From Bacteroidales bacterium UBA4360 (lineage in GTDB: Bacteria > Bacteroidota > Bacteroidia > Bacteroidales > UBA932): a DNA stretch of 64,000 bases. The notes below the pieces were generated by a model that was given only the letters and a program-made list of their open reading frames with translations, did not search any database and was not told the DNA's origin. A program made the position numbers and the translations under genes. Where the stretch lies: the NCBI GenBank assembly GCA_002393945.1, contig DGSO01000013.1:62001-126000 (forward strand), in the 5' to 3' direction. Numbering within the stretch: position 1 is the stretch's first letter; every line of letters starts with the position of its first letter. Shown here one piece after another: positions 56,838-64,000 of this stretch.

Positions 56838-58265
56838 ATGCTCATGCTTAAAAGGAAAATAGAAAATACCCTCCTGCAGTGGAAAAATAAGCCTGACCAC
56901 AACCCCCTTGTCATCAAAGGAGTCCGTCAGTGCGGCAAGACCTTCATTGTCCAGCAATTTGCGGGGCAGCACTACGACTCTGTCGTATATGTCAACTTTG
57001 CTCTGGAGGCCGATAAGATCACTGCTTTTATCGGAAACAAGGATGTTGATACCATCCTTCTTAACCTTTCCACCTTGATGCCTCAGGCCCAGTTCATTCC
57101 TGGAAAGACGTGCATCATCCTGGACGAGATTCAAGACTGTCCGGACGCTCGCACATCTCTTAAGTCATTCAAACTCGATGGCCGCTTCGATGTCATTGCC
57201 ACAGGCTCCCTGCTTGGAGTGAAAGGCTATGGAAACAAGAAGAAAAAAGAAAAAAACAAAAAACTGGGAAAGAATTCCGTACCTGTAGGCTATGAGACCA
57301 TCATTTCCATGTGTCCGCTGGATTTCGAGGAATTCCTTTGGGCAAATGGCATCCGGGCTGAATCCATCGACGCCGTCCGCAAATGCTTTGAACGCGAAAC
57401 GCCCGTCCCCGAAGGTGTACATTACGCTTTCAAACAACTCTTCTACCGCTACATCGTTGTAGGCGGGCTGCCCGCAGCCGTCAATAAGTTCCTTGAAACC
57501 AACCATATGGGCGAGGTGGCCGAAGTCTACAAATCTATCATCGACGAATACGAGGACGATATGGTAAAATATGCCGATGATGCAGATAAACCCCATATTC
57601 GTGAATGCTTTGAATCCATTCCCGCCCAGCTGGCAAAAGAGAACAAGAAATTCCAATACTCCACGATTAAGAAAGGAGCCCGTGCATCCCAATATGCCGG
57701 TAGTTTGCAGTGGCTCGAAGATGCTGGCATCATCCATCGCTGCTACAACACAAATTCTCCCGAACTCCCGCTAGGCGGGAATGCAAAAGAGGACGTATTC
57801 AAAGTTTACCCCACCGACATCGGGATCCTTATGGCCATGTTGGATCCGGGTACTCGAGCCGATGTCCTCCAAGGGAACCTCTACGGCTACAAGGGTGCCA
57901 TTTTCGAAGGAATCATGGCCGATTTTCTACACAAGAAAGGTCAAAATCTCTACTACTATCATAAAGACGGTGGCTTGGAACTGGATTTTCTGATTCGTCA
58001 AAAGGGAGAGTGCGTCCCATGCGAGGTTAAATCAACATCCAACAAAGCAAAGAGTGTCAAGACCGTACTGAATCATCCGGAAAAGTACCATATCACTCAT
58101 GCCCTTAAATTTGGAGACTACAATGTCGGCCGCGAGGATGCCATACTCACTGTTCCATCCTACATGGGCTTTTTCCTTGAGTTCGACGGTGTAGAAGACA
58201 TAGACCTGCCGACTCTGGACATCGATGAGGTTAACCGGCTTGCAAGGCAGATGTTTGTAGAGTAG
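56838..58265 (+). CDS. AAA-family ATPase with DUF4143 domain
   Basis: A 475-residue cytoplasmic protein of the large, poorly understood AAA_14/DUF4143 group. It has Walker A GVRQCGKT (28-35), Walker B CIILDEIQDC (about 93-102), the sensor segment VIATGSLLGV, and a C-terminal DUF4143 region with a PD-(D/E)xK-nuclease-like core: the Asp of LELDFLI and, 13 residues on, EVKS. Such genes are common, often multi-copy and mobile in Bacteroidetes, and are suspected of roles in defence or toxin biology without firm proof. Gene remnants on both sides support recent arrival. Confidence 0.88.
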   Translation: MLMLKRKIENTLLQWKNKPDHNPLVIKGVRQCGKTFIVQQFAGQHYDSVVYVNFALEADKITAFIGNKDVDTILLNLSTLMPQAQFIPGKTCIILDEIQDCPDARTSLKSFKLDGRFDVIATGSLLGVKGYGNKKKKEKNKKLGKNSVPVGYETIISMCPLDFEEFLWANGIRAESIDAVRKCFERETPVPEGVHYAFKQLFYRYIVVGGLPAAVNKFLETNHMGEVAEVYKSIIDEYEDDMVKYADDADKPHIRECFESIPAQLAKENKKFQYSTIKKGARASQYAGSLQWLEDAGIIHRCYNTNSPELPLGGNAKEDVFKVYPTDIGILMAMLDPGTRADVLQGNLYGYKGAIFEGIMADFLHKKGQNLYYYHKDGGLELDFLIRQKGECVPCEVKSTSNKAKSVKTVLNHPEKYHITHALKFGDYNVGREDAILTVPSYMGFFLEFDGVEDIDLPTLDIDEVNRLARQMFVE

Positions 58266-58363
58266 CCGTGCAGCGACTCTCTGTCAACCGTCGCCCGCAT
58301 TTCCGGGGTGATATATTCTCCGTAGAGTTCATCCGGAGACTGCGCAGTGGCCGGCAAGGACAT
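58266..58363 (-). pseudogene. N-terminal gene remnant
   Basis: From an ATG at 58363 the minus strand reads 33 codons with coding character (SLPATAQSPDELYGEYITPE, then MRATVDRES) before the frame runs antisense into the ATPase 3' end. It may be the start of a gene cut off by the ATPase insertion. Weak evidence. Confidence 0.3.
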
Positions 58364-58434
58364 TAAATGAAGCGCAGCACATGAGTAGAAATAATACAGT
58401 TTCTTTCATATGCGAAAGTGCTTTGAAGATTGCT

Positions 58435-59964
58435 TTAGTTCAGCCTTACCATAGTAGTAACCACCATCCCTGCATTATTGCCGCCGACGGAGGTCTTGAT
58501 GACGCCCTTGTCAGCGCCTGTCACCGTCGTATAGAAAGTCAGTTCCGTCCCATTTGTCATGTAGGCGACGAAGTGAAGGGTGAGGGACGCAGCTTCGAAA
58601 CGAACCAGCCGAAGGGTCCCGGGGACAATCTTCCCCTGGTACTCGGCCGCGCTGCTCCAATCCAGCGCCACATATTCGGCCGCATCCTTGGAAAGGTTGC
58701 ATTCCCAGTATCCGGACGTTCCTTCGGCCACGTATGCCACGCCGTCCACATATTCACCTTCGTTACTCGGATAGTGCTCCGGGAGGGAGCGGGAGGTGAC
58801 GGACCCGGCTTTGGGGTCGAAGGTATGGATCACAGCCCCGTCATATTCATTGCCGCTCCACCAGCTGAGTTTTTCCGTCGTGGAGATATAAGTCTGGTTC
58901 GGGTCCATTCTCTCGTTAAAGCTGCAGATGAGGTTTCCCAGGGATACTGAACTTCCGGAGACGGTGAGGTTGTATATGTCGGTGCAGTCTTCGGTTCTGT
59001 TCCAGTTATCTTTACCATCACCCTCCTGGATTTCCTTCTGATAGGTTTGAGCATAATACAGTTTCCCGCCTACGGAAAGGAGGAAAGACTCTTTGCTTCC
59101 TTCCAGCTGGAGAAGCACGGGTTCAAATGAAGGAGGGGCGATGATTCCCTGCATTCCGCCATTGGCGCCGGGATAACCGAAAGTCCCACCCAGGCAAGAG
59201 CCTCCGGCAGGATAGAGTTTCCAGCAGGAGATATTGTCTCCCAGCACGTTTACCGCATCCAGCGTGTTGCCATTGTCCTGCAGACGGATAAGTGACGGAA
59301 GGCCTCCGTTTATGCCTTCATAATTCCAGCCGCCGGTCCTCACAAACAGGTCCTTTCCCAGCTGGTGGAACCAGCCGTTGAGAAATGTGGGCTGCTTGAA
59401 GCCGTCATCCATGCCGTCCGGAGCACCGGCTTCCAGCGTCCACTCGAACAGGGCGCCGTCGCTCTTGCGGATAAGATAATGGGCACCGTGGCGCTCATGG
59501 TACTTGGCGCTGAATTCATTGATAATCTTACTGAGCGCGTTGCTCACAGACTTTGACAGGGACAACTGCTCATGATTTGCCCAACCACCCTTTATATCAT
59601 AATGGCAGTTTGCCAGCCACAGCCAGCCTTCGCCTACCGGGAAAATAAAGCCGGGAGAAATGATGAGGTTGGCCCGGATACTTTCGGCCACTTCTCCATC
59701 GGCACCCTCCACGTCCACATTATAGCTGACTTCAACCATGGAACCGTCTTCAGACACGGTGTAAAGGGCTTTGGGGCCGACGGTAATGTCGCCTTCGGCC
59801 TTGGTAGCGGCACCGGTACCGGAGGCAAGAGCAAGCATTCGAGCTCCAGAAATGTTTGCTTTGCGGAATTTGACGGAGGCATTGGATCCGCCTTCACCGT
59901 CTTTGTTGCAGGAAGATACAAGTACTGCTGAAAGAGCCAGTACGGCCAGGATCATCTTTTTCAT
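58435..59964 (-). CDS. Secreted lipoprotein of unknown function
   Basis: A 509-residue lipoprotein (lipobox VSSC, Cys19) with a short Ser/Gly linker containing TKAEGD, a common sequence after Bacteroidales lipoprotein signals, and a long beta-rich body with many Trp, Gly and Asn. Segments such as GWNYEGINGGLPSLIRL and KLYPAGGSCLGGTFGYPG suggest a beta-propeller-like fold, but no family was recognised. I start at the ATG at 59964, where the signal peptide begins. It is divergent from the sensor kinase gene across a perfect palindrome, so it may be a target of that two-component system. Confidence 0.75.
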   Translation of the reverse strand: MKKMILAVLALSAVLVSSCNKDGEGGSNASVKFRKANISGARMLALASGTGAATKAEGDITVGPKALYTVSEDGSMVEVSYNVDVEGADGEVAESIRANLIISPGFIFPVGEGWLWLANCHYDIKGGWANHEQLSLSKSVSNALSKIINEFSAKYHERHGAHYLIRKSDGALFEWTLEAGAPDGMDDGFKQPTFLNGWFHQLGKDLFVRTGGWNYEGINGGLPSLIRLQDNGNTLDAVNVLGDNISCWKLYPAGGSCLGGTFGYPGANGGMQGIIAPPSFEPVLLQLEGSKESFLLSVGGKLYYAQTYQKEIQEGDGKDNWNRTEDCTDIYNLTVSGSSVSLGNLICSFNERMDPNQTYISTTEKLSWWSGNEYDGAVIHTFDPKAGSVTSRSLPEHYPSNEGEYVDGVAYVAEGTSGYWECNLSKDAAEYVALDWSSAAEYQGKIVPGTLRLVRFEAASLTLHFVAYMTNGTELTFYTTVTGADKGVIKTSVGGNNAGMVVTTMVRLN

Positions 59965-59982
59965 ACGCGTATGTGTTTTTTG

Positions 59983-59990
59983 CAAAGATA
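59983..59990 (-). promoter_or_regulatory. -7 box of the secreted lipoprotein gene
   Basis: Minus-strand TATCTTTG, 19 bases before the ATG at 59964. Its -33 position (about 60010-60013) falls inside the palindrome at 60009-60031. Confidence 0.55.
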
Positions 59991-60008
59991 GCCGGGCCGA
60001 AAGACTCC

Positions 60009-60031
60009 CTTGTGGCGGAATCCGCCACAAG
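60009..60031. promoter_or_regulatory. Perfect 23-bp palindrome, candidate operator
   Basis: CTTGTGGCGGA and its exact complement around a single central A, between the divergent lipoprotein and sensor-kinase promoters. It covers the -33 region of the lipoprotein promoter and lacks a T-tract. A likely binding site for a dimeric regulator, for which the LuxR-type regulator at 62791-63444 is the obvious candidate. Confidence 0.6.
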
Positions 60032-60066
60032 ACGCTGATTTATAAGGATATTCCGAAAGGAATTGA

Positions 60067-60074
60067 TACCTTTG
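60067..60074 (+). promoter_or_regulatory. -7 box of the sensor-kinase operon
   Basis: TACCTTTG, consensus -7, only eight bases before the ATG at 60083, so the transcript would be nearly leaderless. Confidence 0.5.
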
Positions 60075-60082
60075 CGGGTGAG

Positions 60083-62794
60083 ATGCGCCGATTTGCCGTC
60101 ATACCCTTGCTCCTTCTCTTCTGCACATTATGGGCGCAGGAGCCCCGTTTTGTCAACTACAGTTCGGCCGACGGGCTGCCGTCCAATACAGTCTATGCCA
60201 TTACGCAAGATGCCGACGGTGTACTCTGGGTGGGGACGCGAAACGGTCTTGCAAGTTTTGACGGAGTACAATTCAAATCTTGGAAGGAATACGGCAGGGT
60301 GAATGCCCTGGCAGTGGATCATGGCGGCAGGCTCTGGATTGGTACGGCGAAGGGGCTCAGGGTGAGAGATGACAAGGTGGAGAGCAATATTCGGGCACTT
60401 TTGACAGATTCAGAGGGCTATGTCTGGGCTACCGTAGGCGACACCCTGCTGCTGAAACTCTCTTACAAGAATGGCATTAGGGAGGAGGCCCGATGCTGGT
60501 ACGACAAGCGGGACTCGGAAGGAGATTACCCCTATTATCAGATATTCGAGGCTCGGGACGGAAAACTTTGGCTTGCGGGCCGGATTGTCCGTTTTCAGTA
60601 CGTTGAAGACAGACTCGGACCGAAGGTCGTGCATCCATTCGGCAATGGCGGATTCTGCGCCGGAAGTTTCGCAGAGGTCGGAGGTAAACTCTATGCCTTT
60701 GATGACCACACATCTCTTTTGTATACTTATGAAGACAGAGCAGTCGTTTTGCACGGCCGCCTTCCAATAGCCCATGCCCGGCTCCTTACAGACAGCAAAG
60801 GCCGCCTCTGGGCCGCCGGCTCGTATGGTATCGGGCCGGTGAATCTGGAAAAACCGGAAGATACACCTGTCTATAAAACACCGTCCACAGAACTCTACTG
60901 CCTGTTTGAAGATTGCCAGGGCAATATCTGGGCAGGAGGCGACAACGGCCTTTCAGTCATTTGCCCGGCGTTTCAGCATGTGCAGACTATTTCTTCGGCC
61001 AACGTCACGGCCTTACTGGAGGATCACACAGGGAAAATGTGGATCGGGACTGCCGAAGACAGGGTGTCGGCCTTGTACGAAGACAGTGCCGGAGCCGTTT
61101 ACGTGGGCCTTTGGAACAACACCGGCTGGGAAGTTTGGAAGGACGGGAAGATGCGCAAGGGCCGCTTGAGCGGGCCTATCCCGAAAGAACAGCGCGAAGC
61201 CCGGCACCTGGACGGAGCCAACTGGATATCCGATTTCCTGGAAGACAGTCACGGCCGGTTCTGGGTGGTTACGTGGGAAGGCGTGGGCCTCAACGAATGG
61301 GACCGTAAAGCCCGCCGGAGCCTGCCTCCCCGTTGGCTGAGCCCGTTCCGCTATCCATCGGCACAGGTGGATTCAAACATCTACCTGAGTTCCAGGCTGG
61401 GAAGCCGGCTCATCGAAGACCTGAACGGCAATCTGGTCTATGCCACCACGGTTTCCGGGCTGAATATCATCAACCCGGAAACCGGCCTTGTAACCAAGTA
61501 TTACAAAGGCAATTCGGATATTCCGGACGATTATGTCACCGACCTTTGTCTTTCCCCAGACGGCACCGTCTGGGCTTCAACCCGTGGGGGGCTGTGGAGT
61601 CCCTCCGGCAAGCAATACCTGGATGGCATGCTGGTGCAGTCGGTGGAGACGGATGCCGCAGGACGGCTATGGGCCGGGACAGAGGACGGACTCTGGTTCA
61701 TTGACACCGACGGCAGCGTCGGCCGCGTTCCCAAGGAGTTGGGATTTCCCTCCGATATCTACGGAGAACATGTTTCCTGCACCCTCAGGGACGGTTCACT
61801 GTCCTTCGGAGGAGGGAGCGGCGCCGTAGTGTTCCATCCGGACAGCCTGCTCGCCATCAAGGCCGCAGGGAATCTGGCGCTGGAGGGTCTTATCCGCCAC
61901 AGGTATCGCCTTAATGGCGGAGACTGGAATGACGGACGCTTTATCGGCCTGCCGGAGAATATCCGCCCGGGGCGATATTCCCTTGAGGAGCAAAGCTCGG
62001 ATATCTTCGGGAGGTGGAATCAGGGCGAGTCTGTTTCACGGCTAATCCGCGTGCCTCCGCCTATCTGGCTCCGCTGGCCCTTCTTGCTGGGATATCTCCT
62101 GCTTCTTTCCGCCATCGTCTATACGGTGATGAAACTCCGCGAGCGCAGGCTCCTTGTGAAGGAACTGGATATGCGAAACCGCCTTTTCTCCATTATATCC
62201 CACGATCTCAGGGGGCCTGTTACCGGAAATTACATCTTGACACGGGAACTCTTGGAGAAGGCTGACAGCCTCTCTGGGGAGCAGTTGAAGGCAGGCCTTG
62301 CTGAGTTGTCCGGGTCGGCCGAAAACGCCTCCTCCCTGCTGGAGAACCTCCTGCTGTGGTCACTCAGTCAGAGGGGCATGCTGAAGCCCGTTATGCGTGA
62401 GGTGAATCTCCTGGGCCTTGCCGAGGATGCTGTGGAAAGCGTCCGTGGGCATGATGTGATCACAGTTGATATTCCCGAAAACTTGATTGTACGCACCGAC
62501 CGGAACATGCTGCTTACCGTCCTTCGGAACCTTTTGGACAATGCCGTAAAGGCCTCGCAGCATTCTGACATCCCGGGGGCTCCTGTCATCCTGAGGAGCG
62601 AAGCGACGAAGGATCTTCTCCATGCGCGTCGGATTGTCATCATCGACAATGGCCCCGGCCTTCGGGAAGAAGCCCCCGAGTGGGGCCATGGCCTAGGCCT
62701 TGTGATTGCACGCGAACTGCTGGATAAGCTCAGCGCCGGGATGGAAATGAAAAATCGGCCCGAAGGAGGCCTTCAAATAACCATTGACCTATGA
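60083..62794 (+). CDS. Beta-propeller sensor histidine kinase
   Basis: A 903-residue sensor kinase. Signal peptide to about LWAQ (residue 18), then a periplasmic two-component propeller of WxGT-type blades (GVLWVGTRNGLASFDG; GRLWIGTAKGL; NIWAGGDNGL), a short linker, one transmembrane helix (about 664-686), and a cytoplasmic kinase core: phospho-acceptor His707 (SHDLRGP), N-box NLLDNAVKAS (about 816-825), G1 DNGPGL (855-860) and G2 GHGLGL. No receiver or AraC domain is fused, unlike hybrid systems of Bacteroidales. Residues 834-845 are encoded by a dispersed repeat. The ATG at 60083 starts the signal peptide; the stop overlaps the regulator gene by ATGA. Confidence 0.9.
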   Translation: MRRFAVIPLLLLFCTLWAQEPRFVNYSSADGLPSNTVYAITQDADGVLWVGTRNGLASFDGVQFKSWKEYGRVNALAVDHGGRLWIGTAKGLRVRDDKVESNIRALLTDSEGYVWATVGDTLLLKLSYKNGIREEARCWYDKRDSEGDYPYYQIFEARDGKLWLAGRIVRFQYVEDRLGPKVVHPFGNGGFCAGSFAEVGGKLYAFDDHTSLLYTYEDRAVVLHGRLPIAHARLLTDSKGRLWAAGSYGIGPVNLEKPEDTPVYKTPSTELYCLFEDCQGNIWAGGDNGLSVICPAFQHVQTISSANVTALLEDHTGKMWIGTAEDRVSALYEDSAGAVYVGLWNNTGWEVWKDGKMRKGRLSGPIPKEQREARHLDGANWISDFLEDSHGRFWVVTWEGVGLNEWDRKARRSLPPRWLSPFRYPSAQVDSNIYLSSRLGSRLIEDLNGNLVYATTVSGLNIINPETGLVTKYYKGNSDIPDDYVTDLCLSPDGTVWASTRGGLWSPSGKQYLDGMLVQSVETDAAGRLWAGTEDGLWFIDTDGSVGRVPKELGFPSDIYGEHVSCTLRDGSLSFGGGSGAVVFHPDSLLAIKAAGNLALEGLIRHRYRLNGGDWNDGRFIGLPENIRPGRYSLEEQSSDIFGRWNQGESVSRLIRVPPPIWLRWPFLLGYLLLLSAIVYTVMKLRERRLLVKELDMRNRLFSIISHDLRGPVTGNYILTRELLEKADSLSGEQLKAGLAELSGSAENASSLLENLLLWSLSQRGMLKPVMREVNLLGLAEDAVESVRGHDVITVDIPENLIVRTDRNMLLTVLRNLLDNAVKASQHSDIPGAPVILRSEATKDLLHARRIVIIDNGPGLREEAPEWGHGLGLVIARELLDKLSAGMEMKNRPEGGLQITIDL
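62584..62616 (+). repeat. Dispersed repeat, copy 3, inside the kinase gene
   Basis: TGTCATCCTGAGGAGCGAAG ... ending GAAGGATCT, related to the copies at 19145-19171 and 42440-42468. It is read in frame as VILRSEATKDL between the N-box and the G1 box of the kinase ATPase domain. Confidence 0.8.
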
Positions 62795-63444
62795 TTCATG
62801 TTCTTCTCGTGGAAGATTCCGCCGTTTTCGTAATGGGACTCAAGTTGGCATTGCAGTCCGATGGCGAGTTCGCATCCATTGAATCTGTTGCCACTCCCGG
62901 TGCGGCCGTAGCCTTCCTCAATGCCCATCCGGAAACTGACGTTGCCATGGTGGACATCTCCCTGGAGTCCGAGACCGACGGCCTTACGCTACTGGGGATT
63001 CTTCGTGAGGCCTTTCCCGCCGTGCGGACATTGGTGCTTTCGCACTACAAGACCCCCTCATATATCCTTAAAGCCATTTCTTCCGGGGCATCAGCCTATT
63101 TGGCCAAGGATTCCGTGCCGAAGTCCATCGTGGAAGCTATTGCCGATGTCGCCGATGGCAAAAGCCTTTTCTTTGGAGAAACCATCGATGCCGACCGGAT
63201 CACCCGCATATTTGGCGGACGTGAAAATCTGCTTGCCCGTAAACCGCAGGGACTGACGCCACGCGAGTTGGAAGTGCTCCAGCTCACCACCTCCGGCTAC
63301 TCCAATTCACAGATTGCATCTGCTCTGGAAATAACCATCAACACTGTGGACAGCTACAAAGAACGCATAAAAGGGAAATTCGGCCTGGACAGCATAGTAG
63401 AGTGCGTTGCCTACGCAGTAAAGAGGGGCCTCGTGTCTGTTTAA
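62791..63444 (+). CDS. NarL/LuxR-type response regulator
   Basis: A 217-residue DNA-binding response regulator. The receiver domain (about 1-120) shows the acidic pocket (ED at 8-9), phospho-acceptor Asp52 (MVDIS), Ser/Thr position in VLSHY and Lys108 in LAKDS. The LuxR helix-turn-helix (about 153-212) reads LTPRELEVLQLTTSGYSNSQ followed by IASALEITINTVDSYKERIK. It is translationally coupled to the upstream kinase (ATGA overlap), so the pair is a clear two-component system. Its likely target is the palindrome at 60009-60031. Confidence 0.93.
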   Translation: MIHVLLVEDSAVFVMGLKLALQSDGEFASIESVATPGAAVAFLNAHPETDVAMVDISLESETDGLTLLGILREAFPAVRTLVLSHYKTPSYILKAISSGASAYLAKDSVPKSIVEAIADVADGKSLFFGETIDADRITRIFGGRENLLARKPQGLTPRELEVLQLTTSGYSNSQIASALEITINTVDSYKERIKGKFGLDSIVECVAYAVKRGLVSV

Positions 63445-63696
63445 AATTGCGCGCGTGCGTCCGCGACTCAACCCGCGATTGACATTTTGTACCCCCGAAG
63501 GAAAATGACCCCTCCGGGTCAAAGGCAACATTCATCAGTGCAAACCTTTCGGCCGTCAACCAGGCGAAAACGAAGTCCAACACTGCCGCTGGTTTTGGTG
63601 GTTCTGAGTATGATTCCTATTCCCTCCATTTTTGCACTTTTACCATAAATTGCGAAATTCTTGTAGCATGAGCAGCGGTTTGGCTCAAGCTTGTGT

Positions 63697-63704
63697 TAGT
63701 TTTG
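63697..63704 (+). promoter_or_regulatory. -7 box upstream of the YfiH-like gene
   Basis: TAGTTTTG fits TAnnTTTG, 23 bases before the ATG of the small ORF at 63727. The region 63445-63690 before it holds no gene; only a six-bp TGACCC/GGGTCA hairpin near 63507-63522 was noticed. Confidence 0.4.
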
Positions 63705-63726
63705 CAGCAACAAAACGATTTGAACC

Positions 63727-63825
63727 ATGATTGAGATTGTCATTTCCGTTGCGCTGTATGCTGCTGCAGTTACTCTTTTGGTAAAAGGTACCATAGCTTT
63801 TTGTGATAATACAAAAAATGCGTAA
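63727..63825 (+). CDS. Possible 32-residue membrane peptide
   Basis: A short frame from the first ATG after the -7 box encodes 32 residues: a hydrophobic N-terminal helix (IEIVISVALYAAAVTLLV) and a polar tail ending NTKNA. Its end overlaps the start of the YfiH-like gene by eight bases, which suggests translational coupling. It could be a true small membrane protein or a leader peptide; no homologue is known to me. Confidence 0.35.
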   Translation: MIEIVISVALYAAAVTLLVKGTIAFCDNTKNA

Positions 63826-64000
63826 ATTGGTACGTATGTTTGACGGGCTGCTTAAATATGACTTGGGAGCAGGTGTAGAAGCCTTTTCTACGCAGCGTGA
63901 CGCCAATCTTCCATATCCGGTGATTCAAGGCCATCAGGTGCATGACTGCAAGGTGGCCATAGTGAATCGGCCGGATATGACCCGGGAAGATCTGGAAGGC
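63818..64000 (+). CDS. YfiH/LACC1-family protein, N-terminus only
   Basis: The first 61 codons of a gene running off the window. The sequence GHQVHDCKVAIVNRP (about residues 38-52) matches the HQ.H...V motif near the start of YfiH (laccase-domain, LACC1-like) proteins, which act as purine nucleoside phosphorylases/adenosine deaminases and have been implicated in peptidoglycan editing. Start may be 63818 or the in-frame ATG at 63836. The metal-ligand His and Cys residues further on lie outside the window. Confidence 0.7.
   Translation, partial: MRKLVRMFDGLLKYDLGAGVEAFSTQRDANLPYPVIQGHQVHDCKVAIVNRPDMTREDLEG

Noticed and set aside
47050..58435. Integrase, transposase or restriction genes in the accessory block
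   Set aside because: No tyrosine or serine recombinase, DDE transposase or methylase motif was found in any frame of the block.

Overview
The window comes from the chromosome of a Bacteroidota bacterium, most likely order Bacteroidales. The evidence is Bacteroides-type promoters throughout (a -7 box TAnnTTTG, in the best cases with TTTG 19-21 nt upstream), very weak Shine-Dalgarno signals, many lipoproteins with short lipoboxes, a Bacteroidetes-type RpoZ between BamD and RecN, and the pdxJ/nadK/uppS/bamA/ompH cluster. The family cannot be fixed from sequence reading alone; an uncultured gut lineage is an inference.

Layout. 1-14.9 kb is almost all minus strand: upp (cut by the window edge), radC, a carboxyltransferase with a degenerate biotinyl domain, a membrane protein with ten CxxCxGxG zinc motifs plus a lipoprotein partner, tRNA-His, and a tight housekeeping run (LysM protein, trxB, bamD, rpoZ, recN, a Fur-family regulator, a lipoprotein). 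14.9-19.8 kb is the envelope cluster nadK-uppS-bamA-ompH, divergent from pdxJ. 20-26.6 kb holds gdhA, a catalytically degenerate M49-like lipoprotein, a DASS transporter, an outer-membrane protein and a pseudouridine synthase. 26.6-33.7 kb holds a membrane-anchored AraC-type protein and an operon of a SPOR lipoprotein, a degenerate M28 peptidase fused to a TonB C-terminal domain, leuS and two YitT proteins. 33.8-37.7 kb: phoH, tRNA-Pro with the unusual anticodon AGG, an SMR transporter and a GH94 phosphorylase. 37.7-44.2 kb is a complete histidine-utilisation operon (ftcD-hutU-hutH-hutI), with a perfect 25-bp palindrome upstream. 44.3-47 kb: an HNH nuclease, grpE-dnaJ, rplS and tRNA-Arg.

The accessory part is 47.05-58.4 kb. 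It starts directly after tRNA-Arg(ACG) and an imperfect copy of that tRNA's 3' end recurs at about 56.49 kb, followed by a hairpin, so this looks like a tRNA-associated island without a visible integrase. It encodes eight proteins of mostly unknown function. Three of them share a repeated unit with the core TRLEY (five copies in all, here called the TRLEY repeat). Two exported proteins share a C-terminal domain ending in WFFRL. A DUF4419-like exported protein and a large lipoprotein complete the set. This is the best candidate for an undescribed, probably envelope-associated, system. Next to it sits a DUF4143-type AAA ATPase flanked by gene remnants.

58.4-64 kb holds a secreted lipoprotein divergent, across a 23-bp perfect palindrome, from a beta-propeller sensor histidine kinase and its NarL/LuxR-type response regulator. 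The kinase gene carries in-frame a copy of a dispersed repeat that also occurs at 19.1 and 42.4 kb. The window ends inside a YfiH/LACC1-family gene.
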